A DNA stretch of 60,504 nt from CAZAOY01 sp964486925 (GTDB lineage Bacteria; Bacillota; Clostridia; Oscillospirales; Ruminococcaceae): the NCBI GenBank assembly GCA_964486925.1, contig CAZAOY010000008.1:1-60504 (forward strand). The letters are read 5' to 3'. The translations under genes were made by a program, and so were the position numbers. The notes beneath the pieces were generated by a model. The model saw nothing but the letters and a program-made list of their open reading frames with translations. It had not been told where the DNA came from and ran no database searches. Of the stretch, positions 52,091 through 60,504 are shown one piece after another (within the stretch, counting starts at the first letter, position 1; each line of letters starts with the position of its first letter).

Positions 52091-52864
52091 ATGAAGATAC
52101 AAAAGAAAAGTAGTGGCGGCGGAGAAGCCTGGCTAGCTACCTATTCAGATATGGTTACACTGCTGATGTGTTTCTTCGTTTTGCTATATTCCATGTCCTC
52201 GATCGACAGCGCAAAGTGGGAGGAGATCGTAAAGAGCTTTAACCCAAAGGCTGATAAGGTATCACAGATAGTTACCGGTGAGGTTACTCCTGGTAAGGAT
52301 GATGTTGGTGCAGAGGGAACGTCGGGCAAGGAAGAGAAGATTGAAAGCGTAGAACAGCTATACGATGAGATGAAGAAGTTTTTAGCAGAAACACAGCTTA
52401 CCGATGATGTTCAGTTATTTTTGGGTGATGGGTATATATTTATTACCTTTAAAAATAAGATATTTTTTGACGGAAACAGCTCAGAACTAAGACAAGCATA
52501 CACCCCAGTCTTAGACTTTTTAGCGGATGGAATTAAGAAGATTAAGAAGGATGTCAGCGAGATCAAGGTATTTGGACATACAAATCAGGCAGACCCAGAT
52601 CAACCTAATGCAGTTGAGGTAGACAGAGATCTATCGGCACTTCGTGCCTCTAAGGTTGTTTCTTATCTGCAAGCAAAGAAAGCCATAGACCCTAAAAAGA
52701 TATCGGGGGTAGGGTTTGGTCAATGGTATCCGGTAGCGCCGTATGATACTATGGAGAATCGAGAGAAGAATAGGCGTGTTGAGATATTAATATCTAAAAA
52801 TGGATCGGTATCCCTAACGCTTGATCAGATATACAGCAAGATGGAAGCGGCAGGAAAGCGTTAA
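52091..52864 (+). CDS. motB: MotB, stator peptidoglycan-binding subunit
   Basis: A 257-residue protein with a single N-terminal membrane segment containing the ion-channel Asp (ATYSDMVTLL, D20), a linker, and the OmpA-like peptidoglycan-binding domain (ASKVVSYLQAKKAIDPKKISGVGFG... ENREKNRRVEILI). It starts directly after an in-frame TAG, and no ribosome site lies near the ATG. A strong AAAGGAGGG stands at 52029-52037, too far upstream. The gap to motA is 115 bases. Confidence 0.95.
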   Translation: MKIQKKSSGGGEAWLATYSDMVTLLMCFFVLLYSMSSIDSAKWEEIVKSFNPKADKVSQIVTGEVTPGKDDVGAEGTSGKEEKIESVEQLYDEMKKFLAETQLTDDVQLFLGDGYIFITFKNKIFFDGNSSELRQAYTPVLDFLADGIKKIKKDVSEIKVFGHTNQADPDQPNAVEVDRDLSALRASKVVSYLQAKKAIDPKKISGVGFGQWYPVAPYDTMENREKNRRVEILISKNGSVSLTLDQIYSKMEAAGKR

Positions 52865-53011
52865 GCTAAAGGACAGGATTATGTTTTTTGATGGTTGTTT
52901 CGATACTTGATGTGACATAAAAAATACAGTAGATAGTTTGCTAATTATTGAATCTACATTGATACATTTCAAAGGGTGGTTTATAGTTAGTTTCTGAGAA
53001 GGATGGTTTTA

Positions 53012-54043
53012 ATGGCAGAGCTATTATCTCAAAGTCAGATTGATGAGCTGTTGGGTCTTGCAAAGAACAAGACCGACGATACAAAGCAGGAAGCAGCTGA
53101 TCCTAATGAAATAGACTCAAGGCGGGTACGAAAATACGACTTCTACAGTCAAAAGAAGATCAGTAAAAAGCGAATGAAGATGTTAGACGGTATATTTGAG
53201 AGCTATGCTAGAAATGTATCGTCTCATATAACAAGCCTTCTGCGTTTAGCGTGTACTGTAGAGGTTACCAGCATGGAAGAGCAGCGTTATTATGAGTTTA
53301 ACAACGCACTAGGTGAGAATGATATTATCTCGATAATAAATATGGACTTTGCGGGATCACAGCAAGAGTCACACTACCTTTTACAGGTTTCTAACCAAAC
53401 CATAATGGCAATGATAGATAGGCTACTAGGAGGTGAGGGTGACCCTGCTGATCTTGGGTCAGGCTCTTACACCGATATAGAGCTTGCGATCTACGAAACA
53501 CTTGTTAAGCGGTTGGCATCCTTAACTAAGGATAGTTGGTCTAACTATATGGACATTGACTTTAGCTACTTTAGATACGAAACCAACCCTAGGCTGGTAC
53601 AGACGATTTCATATGATGAGATTGTAGTTATAGTTGTATTAACTATGACGATAAAGGATACAATTGGAAACATTACGATATGCTTGCCTAGTGATGTGCT
53701 ATCTGAGGTATTTGAAAAGTTTGAGAAGGATTCGCAGATACAAAGTGCCTACAAGAAGGGTGCGGATGACCAGTCCTTTGATAACCTTGTTTACAACATT
53801 AAAAACACCGATCTGGAGATAACGGCTTCGTTAGGCAATACCTACCTACTCATGTCGGATCTATTTAACATGCGACCGGGTGACGTTATTAACCTTAACA
53901 AACCAAAGGATTCAGAGGTATACTTAAAAATTGGAGGGAAACCATGGTTTAAGGGTAAGCTTGGTGTTTACAATCAAAATAAAGCAGTTAAAGTGAGTGA
54001 ATCTTACGAAAACAACAAAGATATTATTGGAGAAGAAATATGA
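53012..54043 (+). CDS. fliM: FliM, motor switch protein
   Basis: About 343 residues. It has the N-terminal CheY-binding peptide (LSQSQIDELLG), the CheC-like middle domain, and the SpoA/FliN-like C-terminus (LLMSDLFNMRPGDVINLNKPKDSEVYLKIGG). ATG 53012 is nine bases after AGAAGG. The stop overlaps the next start (ATGA). Confidence 0.95.
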   Translation: MAELLSQSQIDELLGLAKNKTDDTKQEAADPNEIDSRRVRKYDFYSQKKISKKRMKMLDGIFESYARNVSSHITSLLRLACTVEVTSMEEQRYYEFNNALGENDIISIINMDFAGSQQESHYLLQVSNQTIMAMIDRLLGGEGDPADLGSGSYTDIELAIYETLVKRLASLTKDSWSNYMDIDFSYFRYETNPRLVQTISYDEIVVIVVLTMTIKDTIGNITICLPSDVLSEVFEKFEKDSQIQSAYKKGADDQSFDNLVYNIKNTDLEITASLGNTYLLMSDLFNMRPGDVINLNKPKDSEVYLKIGGKPWFKGKLGVYNQNKAVKVSESYENNKDIIGEEI

Positions 54044-55487
54044 AACAAGACGAATTAGCTATTTTTTCTGACATGGAGAAGGACGCCATTGGCGAGGTAC
54101 TAAATATTAGTATTGGATCTTCGGCTACAGCGGTTTCAAACATGTTGCAAAAGCGCACAGATATCACTACACCTCGAGTTGAGGTGGTTTCTCCTGATGA
54201 TTTTGAGATTACTTCAATGGAACCGGCAATTGGTGTTGAGATAGCCTACATCCAAGGGCTTACCGGCAAGAATATCTTTGTTTTAAAGCGGACGGATGTT
54301 AAGGCTATTGTTGAGTCATTAATGCAGATGGAGATTTCAGACGAAGAGTTTCAGATGGATGAGCTTAATACTAGTGCTGTTTGCGAGGTTATGAACCAGA
54401 TGATGGGCGCGGCTTCAACAGCTTTAGCGACACTTTTAGGTGAACCCGTTGATATATCACCACCTACTGCATATGAAGTAGATACTGTTGATGATATTAA
54501 GTCAAGATACTTTACCGACGATTCCCCTGTAGTGGTGGTAAGATTTAATCTAACTATAGAAAATATCCTAGATAGTGAGTTCTTATCGGTTATGCCAACT
54601 GATTTTGCTAAGAAGGTTGTAAGCATGCTTACAGAGGAAGAACCAGAAGCACCTGTAGAGCATAAGCAGATCGCCTCAGCGGCTAAGGTTTCGCAAGCGC
54701 CAATACCTCAACCAATGACAGCACCAGCTCCACAACCAGCACAAGCTCCGACGGCACAGCAACCTGTAGCGCAGATGCCGCAACAGCATATACCACAATC
54801 ACAACAGCAGATGTCTGCTCAACAGATCCCACAGCAGATGGCACAACAGCAGATCCCCGTGCAACAAATGCCACANNNNNNNNNNNNNNNNNNNNNNNNN
54901 NNNNNNNNNNNNNNNNNNNNNNNNNNNNNNNNNNNNNNNNNNNNNNNNNNNNNNNNNNNNNNNNNNNNNNNNNNNCACAACAGCAGATCCCCGTGCAACA
55001 AATGCCACAGCAGATGCAACAACAGATGCCGCCACAGCAGATGGGATATGACCCATCACAGCAGATGTATCAGCAACCTATGGGTCAACAGATGTATGGT
55101 CAACCAATGCCACAACAGATGTATGGTCAGCCTATGTATCAGCAACCCGCACCTTCGCCACGCATGATACAGGTTCAAACAGCACCATCCGATACCTTTG
55201 AGGATACCACAGGTCTGTCTGGGGATCAGGGTAGAAATCTGGATATGCTTATGTCTGTACCGCTTGAGATATCTGTTGAGATAGGTAGGTCAAGAAAACC
55301 TATTAAAGAGATAATAGCGTTCCAACAAGGTACTCTAGTAGTGCTTGATAAGCTAGCAGGTGAGCAGGTAGATCTGTATGTAAACAATCAATGCATTGCA
55401 AAGGGTGATGTAGTGGTAGTTGATGATTCCTTCGGGGTAAGGATTACCAAGATTTTAGATAAACATGATATATTTAACATTAAGTAA
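54040..55487 (+). CDS. fliY: FliY, switch protein with CheC phosphatase and FliN domains, split by a false gap
   Basis: The N-terminal CheC-like domain (about 1-200) carries both phosphatase motifs, EVLN-x22-P and EVMN-x22-P, so CheY-P hydrolysis should be intact. A long Gln/Met/Pro-rich linker follows, built from units such as QQMPQQ and QQMYGQP. A C-terminal SpoA/FliN domain (about 365-437; LDMLMSVPLEISVEIG) ends the protein. A 100-N run (54876-54975) lies within the linker between identical 34-base copies (54842-54875, 54976-55009). Removing the N-run and one copy gives 437 residues in frame. Since the linker is repetitive, its true length is uncertain. Confidence 0.92.
54876..54975. other. 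assembly gap (100 N) inside the fliY linker
   Basis: Exactly 100 N with identical 34-base flanks. The flanking sequence is repetitive, so the overlap is less certain than in the other two gaps, but collapsing it restores the frame. Confidence 0.85.
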
Positions 55488-55501
55488 GGAGAATTAATAT
55501 T

Positions 55502-55861
55502 ATGGCAAAGATACTTTTGGTAGATGACGCGGCTTTTATGAGGATGATGATTAAGGATACCCTAGTAAAGAATGGGTATACCGACATCTATGAGGCGGTA
55601 GACGGTGCAGATGCATGTGAAAAGTATGAACAGATACTGCCTGATCTAGTAATAATGGATATAACTATGCCAAACATGAATGGGCTTGAAGCCCTAGCGG
55701 CGATCTCCGCAAAACATCCTGATGCAAGGGTAATTATGTGTTCTGCTATGGGGCAGGAGGCTATGGTTATAGAAGCTATTAAGCTTGGAGCAAAGGACTT
55801 TATTGTAAAACCGTTTAAGGCGGATCGTATCCTAAAAACTGTAACCTCTTTCAACCTGTAG
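55502..55861 (+). CDS. cheY: CheY, chemotaxis response regulator
   Basis: A 119-residue single receiver domain with D8/D9, the phospho-acceptor D53 in VIMDITMPNMNG, Ser in CSAMGQ and Lys in VKPF. When phosphorylated by CheA it binds FliM/FliY. It is encoded in the fla operon directly after fliY, 14 bases downstream, with AAGGAGAA before the ATG. Confidence 0.95.
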   Translation: MAKILLVDDAAFMRMMIKDTLVKNGYTDIYEAVDGADACEKYEQILPDLVIMDITMPNMNGLEALAAISAKHPDARVIMCSAMGQEAMVIEAIKLGAKDFIVKPFKADRILKTVTSFNL

Positions 55862-55889
55862 ATTTGGGGGGATTGTTATTAAAGAATTT

Positions 55890-56231
55890 ATGACGGTCAT
55901 CTTCGCATTTTTAGCGATGTGTATTGTTATATACTTAAGTTACGTTGCTAGTAAATACCTTGCAAAAAGCTCAATGAAGGTAAATGGTACAAAGTACATT
56001 AAGGTTATCGACCGATTGATGCTTGGAAAAGATAGGTATATACTTGTAGCGCGGGTTGGAAAACGAAACTTTCTTTTTGGTGTTACAGATCAACGGGTTG
56101 AGAGCATGGTAGAGCTAAATGAAGAAGATCTTGTAGAGATTGAAGCTCCAGTAGGGCCATCGTCGCTTATGGACGTTGGGGGATTTAAAGAAAAGCTAAT
56201 GACCATGATAAATAAAAAACCAAAGGATTAA
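55890..56231 (+). CDS. fliO: FliO, export-gate assembly protein
   Basis: A 113-residue protein with one N-terminal membrane segment (VIFAFLAMCIVIYLSYVA) and the small FliO cytoplasmic domain (VIDRLMLGKDRYILVARVGKRNFLFGV). The ATG at 55890 is 18 bases from the only ribosome site (GGGGGG, 55866-55871); an in-frame ATT at 55878 has better spacing. Confidence 0.88.
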   Translation: MTVIFAFLAMCIVIYLSYVASKYLAKSSMKVNGTKYIKVIDRLMLGKDRYILVARVGKRNFLFGVTDQRVESMVELNEEDLVEIEAPVGPSSLMDVGGFKEKLMTMINKKPKD

Positions 56232-56280
56232 ACAAAAGGATTTAGTGGGTTACTCTTAAATCGGGAAGGGAATGCAGGTT

Positions 56281-56937
56281 ATGAATGAAGCACTGGTAAA
56301 CATAAATGGTGACACCGTCCAGACGTTAGAGGTTTTGGTAATGCTAACCGTAGTGTCATTATTGCCGTCAATCCTAGTAATGGTGACTTCGTTCTCTCGA
56401 ATTATAATTGTAATGTCCTTTCTTCGTAATGCATTAGGGCTTCAACAGACTCCTCCTAACACAGTGCTTGTAGGGATATCGTTATTTTTAACATTGTTTA
56501 TTATGGCACCTGTGGTGACCGAGATAAACGATAATGCATACACTCCTTATAAAGAGGAACAGATCACACAGCAGGAAGCCATAGACAAGGCAGTAGTTCC
56601 GCTGAAAAAGTTTATGTTAAAGCAGACAGAGATAGATTCTGTAAACATGTTTTTAGAGTTTGGGAATGAAGAGGCTCCCGAGAACCTAGAGGATCTACCA
56701 CTTGAAATAATTATACCAGCTTATATGACAAGCGAGTTAAAGCGTGCGTTTTTGATAGGCTTTTTGTTGTTTATACCTTTTTTACTTATTGATATTGTAG
56801 TTGCAAGTACCCTAATGTCCATGGGTATGATAATGTTACCACCGGCGACGATAGCGCTGCCGTTTAAGGTAATGTTGTTCATTGTTGTAAACGGTTGGCA
56901 GTTGTTGTTCACCTCGCTTGTGAAGGGCTTTTATTAG
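56281..56937 (+). CDS. fliP: FliP, export-gate membrane protein
   Basis: About 218 residues with four membrane segments and FliP motifs (TSFSRIIIVMSFLRNALGLQQTPPN; AFLIGFLLFIPFLLIDIVVASTLMSMGM). It forms the core of the export gate with FliQ and FliR. ATG 56281 lies nine bases after GGAAGGGA. Confidence 0.95.
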   Translation: MNEALVNINGDTVQTLEVLVMLTVVSLLPSILVMVTSFSRIIIVMSFLRNALGLQQTPPNTVLVGISLFLTLFIMAPVVTEINDNAYTPYKEEQITQQEAIDKAVVPLKKFMLKQTEIDSVNMFLEFGNEEAPENLEDLPLEIIIPAYMTSELKRAFLIGFLLFIPFLLIDIVVASTLMSMGMIMLPPATIALPFKVMLFIVVNGWQLLFTSLVKGFY

Positions 56938-56972
56938 TAGTTTGTTACGTTATTTCAAAAGGGGATTGTTTT

Positions 56973-57230
56973 ATGACTATAACGCAAGCACTTAGTTTAA
57001 TGCATGAGGCAGTTTCCGTTGCTGTTAAGATAGCATCTCCGATACTACTGCTTAGCATGGGGATTGGAATTGTTATCTCTATCTTTCAAGCGGCTACACA
57101 GATACATGAGCAGACCATTACGTTTGTTCCAAAGCTTATAGTTATAGCGGCAGTTCTATTAATAGCAGGGGCTTGGATGTTGGAGATGCTAATAGACTTT
57201 ACAAAAAAGATTTTTGAGATGATGATCTGA
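56973..57230 (+). CDS. fliQ: FliQ, export-gate membrane protein
   Basis: An 85-residue protein with two membrane segments and the SIFQAATQIHEQTITFVPK motif of FliQ. The start is ATG 56973 behind AAAAGGGG. Longer in-frame starts upstream run back into fliP and are unlikely. Confidence 0.94.
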   Translation: MTITQALSLMHEAVSVAVKIASPILLLSMGIGIVISIFQAATQIHEQTITFVPKLIVIAAVLLIAGAWMLEMLIDFTKKIFEMMI

Positions 57231-57253
57231 CATTAAGGCTCGCGGGAGGGAAA

Positions 57254-58030
57254 ATGGATCTACCTTTTAACCTAGATAATATTACGATGGTTATGTTTGT
57301 GCTTGCTAGGATGTCGGGATGTATCTTTATGAATCCAATACTAGGCCGCAGAAATGTACCGGCAGTAGTAAAGACCGCTATAGTACTTATGCTTACAATA
57401 GTTATCTACACCTATTCTAGGATAGAGGTACCAAAAGGCTTAGGGTCTGTAACCGTTTATACCGTACTACTGCTAAAGGAGTTTATGGTTGGATACCTAA
57501 TTGGGACTATAGTTACCTTCTTTACAGCGGTAATAATACTAGGCGGTGAGCTGATAGACTTTCAGATCGGTATCTCAATGGCTAAGATATTCGACGCACA
57601 GAGCAACATGTCGGTGGCACTTACCTCTACATTCTACAACATTGTCTTTACATTTCTATTTTTCCTGTCAGGTGGACATCTAACGCTGATTAGATACTTC
57701 TTAGACTCCGCAAAGGTTGTTCCATATGGAGAAGTAATGTTTGGTAAGGAGATATCAACCTATGTTCTAGATGTGTTCTGTGATACCACCATCCTTGCGG
57801 TGAAGCTTGCAATGCCGATAATCTCTATTGGGTTTATGATGGAGATAGGGGTGGGGATACTAATGAAGCTGATCCCACAGGTAAACATATTCGTTATTAA
57901 CGTACAGTTAAAGCTGTTTGTTGGTTTACTTATTATAGTGATAATGTATGCGCCTGCTGTTTCATTCCTAGAAAATTTGATAAAGCTGATGTTTGAAGGG
58001 ATTGAAACAGGGTTAAGGGTCATGGCATAG
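57254..58030 (+). CDS. fliR: FliR, export-gate membrane protein
   Basis: A 258-residue protein with about six membrane segments and FliR motifs (RMSGCIFMNPILGRRNVPA; LGGELIDFQIGISMAKIFD). It is 23 bases after fliQ with GGGAGGG upstream. It is a separate protein and not fused to FlhB, as it is in some clostridia. Confidence 0.94.
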   Translation: MDLPFNLDNITMVMFVLARMSGCIFMNPILGRRNVPAVVKTAIVLMLTIVIYTYSRIEVPKGLGSVTVYTVLLLKEFMVGYLIGTIVTFFTAVIILGGELIDFQIGISMAKIFDAQSNMSVALTSTFYNIVFTFLFFLSGGHLTLIRYFLDSAKVVPYGEVMFGKEISTYVLDVFCDTTILAVKLAMPIISIGFMMEIGVGILMKLIPQVNIFVINVQLKLFVGLLIIVIMYAPAVSFLENLIKLMFEGIETGLRVMA

Positions 58031-58067
58031 TCTAGATGTTTATAATGTAGTATAGGGGGGATATAGT

Positions 58068-59132
58068 TTGGCAGGAGATTCAAAGACCGAAAAGGCCTCC
58101 CCCAAAAAGCGTAAGGATGAGCGAAAAAAGGGTAATGTATTCCAAAGTAAGGACATTGTATCTGTCGCCTCAATACTAGTAATATTCCTATTCTTAAAAG
58201 CATACTTTCCGTTTATGTTTAAGGAGATTTCAAGGATACTCGACAAGTACTTTGGATATATGCAGGATAAAACTACAATGACTGTGACACTTACGTCCGA
58301 GATTGGCAAGGATGTAGTGCTATCTACAATGCTAATTGCTATGCCTACTGCGTTGTTATCTATCTTTATTGGTGTTATAGCAACGGGGGCGCAGACCAGA
58401 TTTTTGTTCTCTGCGGAGAACCTAAAACCTAAATTTGAGCGGATGAACCCTATCAAGGGTATAGGAAAGATGTTTTCGCTTAAAAGCGTAGTTGAAATTG
58501 TTAAGGGAATTATAAAGATCGCAGTAATTGCGTTTATGATATATGATTTTATTAATCAAAAGATAATCGGATACTCTAAGGCGTTTGACCGCGATATAGT
58601 CCAGTCGATAATCTACGCATTAGACGCTGTAATAGGGCTTGTATTAAACATATCGATAGTATTTGTATTTGTTGCCGCACTGGACTTTATGTATCAGTGG
58701 TGGGACTATGAAAGACAGATTAAGATGTCTAAGCATGATGTAAAGGAAGAATACAAGCAGATGGAGGGTGACCCTAAGGTTAAGGGTAAGATTAAGGATA
58801 AGCAAAGGCAGATGGCGATGTCAAGGATGATGCAGGCTGTTCCCTCTGCTGACGTAGTTATTAAAAACCCTACGCATTTTGCCGTTGCACTTAAATATGA
58901 CATGGAGAGAGATAACGCCCCGATCCTTGTAGCAAAGGGTCAGGATGAGTTGGCTTTAAGGATAATAGCTGTAGCTACTGAGAATAATGTCTATGTAGTA
59001 GAGAACAAGCCGTTAGCACGTACAATATTTGGCTCGACCATGTTAAACAGAGAGATTCCAATTGAGCATTTTGGAGCGGTAGCAGAGGTTTTAGCTTTTG
59101 TCTACAAGCTAAAAAACAAGGATATACAATAA
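58068..59132 (+). CDS. flhB: FlhB, export switch protein
   Basis: A 354-residue protein with four membrane segments and the autocleavage motif NPTH (267-270). The C-terminal domain (APILVAKGQDELALRIIAVA) interacts with FliK to change substrate specificity. It starts at TTG with GGGGGGAT upstream. Confidence 0.95.
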   Translation: MAGDSKTEKASPKKRKDERKKGNVFQSKDIVSVASILVIFLFLKAYFPFMFKEISRILDKYFGYMQDKTTMTVTLTSEIGKDVVLSTMLIAMPTALLSIFIGVIATGAQTRFLFSAENLKPKFERMNPIKGIGKMFSLKSVVEIVKGIIKIAVIAFMIYDFINQKIIGYSKAFDRDIVQSIIYALDAVIGLVLNISIVFVFVAALDFMYQWWDYERQIKMSKHDVKEEYKQMEGDPKVKGKIKDKQRQMAMSRMMQAVPSADVVIKNPTHFAVALKYDMERDNAPILVAKGQDELALRIIAVATENNVYVVENKPLARTIFGSTMLNREIPIEHFGAVAEVLAFVYKLKNKDIQ

Positions 59133-59178
59133 AGTGGGAATTATCATTGGTATAGTTATATAGGAGAAGATAATATAC

Positions 59179-60504
59179 ATGAAAAGAATATTAGACAACA
59201 TTGTGGCAGTATTTGTCATAGTTATTATTTTATTGTTAATTATACCACTTAGTCCGGGAATGTTAGATTTTATGTTTATCTTAAATCTATCGGTCTCATT
59301 AATTATACTACTAATGTCGATGTATATAAAGGATGCATTAGAATTTTCAATATTCCCATCATTACTATTGATCACAACGCTATTTCGATTAGCTTTAAAT
59401 ATATCTTCCACCCGACTTATACTTACAAACGGGGGGGAAGCGGGTAAGGTCATTAAAACCTTTGGTACCTTCGTATTACAGGGCAATGTAATTGTAGGGG
59501 TAATTATCTTTATCATTATCGTTTTGGTTCAGTTTATCGTTATCACAAAGGGTGCGGAACGTGTTGCTGAAGTATCGGCAAGGTTTACGCTAGATGCAAT
59601 GCCTGGTAAACAGATGGCGATTGACGCCGACCTAAGCTCAGGTATAATTAACGAAGAGGAAGCAAGAGAGCGCCGCCAGAAGATTCAACGAGAAGCGGAT
59701 TTCTACGGAGCTATGGATGGTTCTACCAAAATCGTTAAAGGTGATGCGATTATGTCCATCATCATTACGGTAATTAACTTTTTAGCAGGTACAGTAATTG
59801 GTATGGTACAGGGTAACATGGAATTTGGTGATGTACTTACTATGTACTCTATCGCCACCATAGGGGACGGATTAGTATCCCAGATACCGGCGCTGTTAAT
59901 ATCATCAGCAACAGGTATGATAGTAACAAGGGCGGTATCAAAAGGAAGCCTTAATGAGGATGTACTAGAGCAGTTTATCTCAAAACCTACAGTGCTAATA
60001 CTATGTGGGGGTATACTTGCAGGTATCGTGTTAATTCCGGGAGCGCCATTATTTCAACCGTTGCTACTTTCAGCGGGGCTTATAACTTTAGGGGTAATGG
60101 GTAGATCACGACAGGATAAAAAGGATCATGTACAGGAGATACCTGAACAGGTCGTAGAAGAGACAGCATTTGACGAAAATTCATACTTTAAAGATATTAA
60201 TAATATCTACACACTGCTAAATATCGAACCTATTGAGATGGAGTTTGGGTACAGCCTAATCCCACTTGTAGATGAGGGTAGCGGTGGTAACCTTATAAAT
60301 AGAATAGTAATATTTAGGCGAAGGATGGCACAGGAGATGGGGTTTGTTGTTCCATCTATTAGGCTAAGAAATAGTGCTAATCTAAATGCTAACCAGTACA
60401 CCATTAACATTAAGGGTGAGGTAATATCTACCGGTGAGATACTGGTTGATTACTATCTAGCGTTAGAACCACCTGATGCTACCGGTGTAGTGGATGGTAT
60501 CGAA
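59179..60504 (+). CDS. flhA: FlhA, export-gate receptor protein, 3' end outside window
   Basis: The first 442 residues are present and the frame is open at the right edge. The N-terminal half is membrane-embedded with the FHIPEP-type block (AERVAEVSARFTLDAMPGKQMAID; GAMDGSTKIVKGDAIMSIIITVIN). The cytoplasmic domain begins near residue 310 and is cut off. It receives chaperone-substrate complexes and drives export. GGAGAAG precedes the ATG. Confidence 0.95.
   Translation, partial: MKRILDNIVAVFVIVIILLLIIPLSPGMLDFMFILNLSVSLIILLMSMYIKDALEFSIFPSLLLITTLFRLALNISSTRLILTNGGEAGKVIKTFGTFVLQGNVIVGVIIFIIIVLVQFIVITKGAERVAEVSARFTLDAMPGKQMAIDADLSSGIINEEEARERRQKIQREADFYGAMDGSTKIVKGDAIMSIIITVINFLAGTVIGMVQGNMEFGDVLTMYSIATIGDGLVSQIPALLISSATGMIVTRAVSKGSLNEDVLEQFISKPTVLILCGGILAGIVLIPGAPLFQPLLLSAGLITLGVMGRSRQDKKDHVQEIPEQVVEETAFDENSYFKDINNIYTLLNIEPIEMEFGYSLIPLVDEGSGGNLINRIVIFRRRMAQEMGFVVPSIRLRNSANLNANQYTINIKGEVISTGEILVDYYLALEPPDATGVVDGIE

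Noticed and set aside
54683..55059. Antisense frames opposite fliY and in the repeat linker
   Set aside because: Produced by the CAG/CAA repeats and the N-run; the translations are Val/Ala/Leu repeats without start signals.
55873..55893. Seven-codon TTG frame ending at the fliO ATG (ATGA overlap), considered as a coupled leader peptide
   Set aside because: The TTG is only one base from the GGGGGG site, too close for initiation. The ATT start is the better explanation to test.
7228..60504. CRISPR arrays, tRNA or rRNA genes, insertion sequences, prophage
   Set aside because: No regularly spaced repeats, no tRNA-like clover-leaf sequence, and no transposase or integrase frames were seen.

Overview
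The window comes from a low-GC, endospore-forming, flagellated member of the Clostridia (Bacillota). The evidence is a tricistronic Ger-type germination operon, a complete ctsR-mcsA-mcsB-clpC heat-shock operon of Gram-positive type, FliY in place of a bare FliN, a CheV, and a FliW-CsrA pair behind flgM-flgN-flgK-flgL. The order or genus cannot be fixed from the sequence. It is a draft assembly: three runs of exactly 100 N interrupt genes, and all three look like false gaps because the same 55, 55 and 34 bases stand on both sides of the N-run.

Layout. 1-3 kb: a rightward trio of an SPFH protein with three zinc ribbons, a membrane-anchored zinc-ribbon protein and a TPM-domain protein. It matches the YdjI-YdjG-YdjH partners of the PspA envelope-stress system. 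3-7.2 kb: a leftward germination operon (permease, lipoprotein, GerA subunit) and a small helical protein. 7.2-7.9 kb: 700 bases without a gene but with many inverted repeats. 7.9-11.6 kb: a leftward operon of ABC-F ATPase, EEP-fold hydrolase and methyltransferase. 11.8-13.2 kb: an LRR lipoprotein and a GtrA membrane protein. 13.3-17.8 kb: the rightward CtsR regulon operon with one strong SigA-type promoter and three CtsR boxes. 17.9-19.5 kb: an exported alkaline phosphatase with a C-terminal wall or stalk-like domain and a possible Pho box. 19.6-23.9 kb: a leftward group of a YlqG-like protein, a free FlhB-C-like protein, a PilZ protein, a ParA ATPase and an acidic protein ending in a ComFB domain.

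24-60.5 kb is almost entirely motility, all rightward: cheA-cheW-cheR-cheB; flgM-flgN-flgK-flgL-(DUF6470)-fliW-csrA; a CAP-domain protein; cheV; fliD-fliS and a FliT-position protein; then, after a 1.1-kb gap with a strong terminator and a consensus SigA promoter, the large fla operon flgB-flgC-fliE-fliF-fliG-fliH-fliI-fliJ-fliK-flgD-(TIGR02530)-flgE-flbD-motA-motB-fliM-fliY-cheY-fliO-fliP-fliQ-fliR-flhB-flhA, which runs off the right edge. Together these encode the rod, MS ring, switch, export gate, hook, stator, filament cap, chaperones and most of a chemotaxis pathway. Flagellin, the sigma-28 factor, MCP receptors and FlhF/FlhG are not in the window.

The parts most worth a second look are the ParA-ComFB-PilZ group beside the chemotaxis genes, the structured noncoding stretch at 7.4-7.9 kb, the altered thermosensor loop in CtsR together with a half-length McsA, the degenerate ABC-F ATPase, and the three false assembly gaps.
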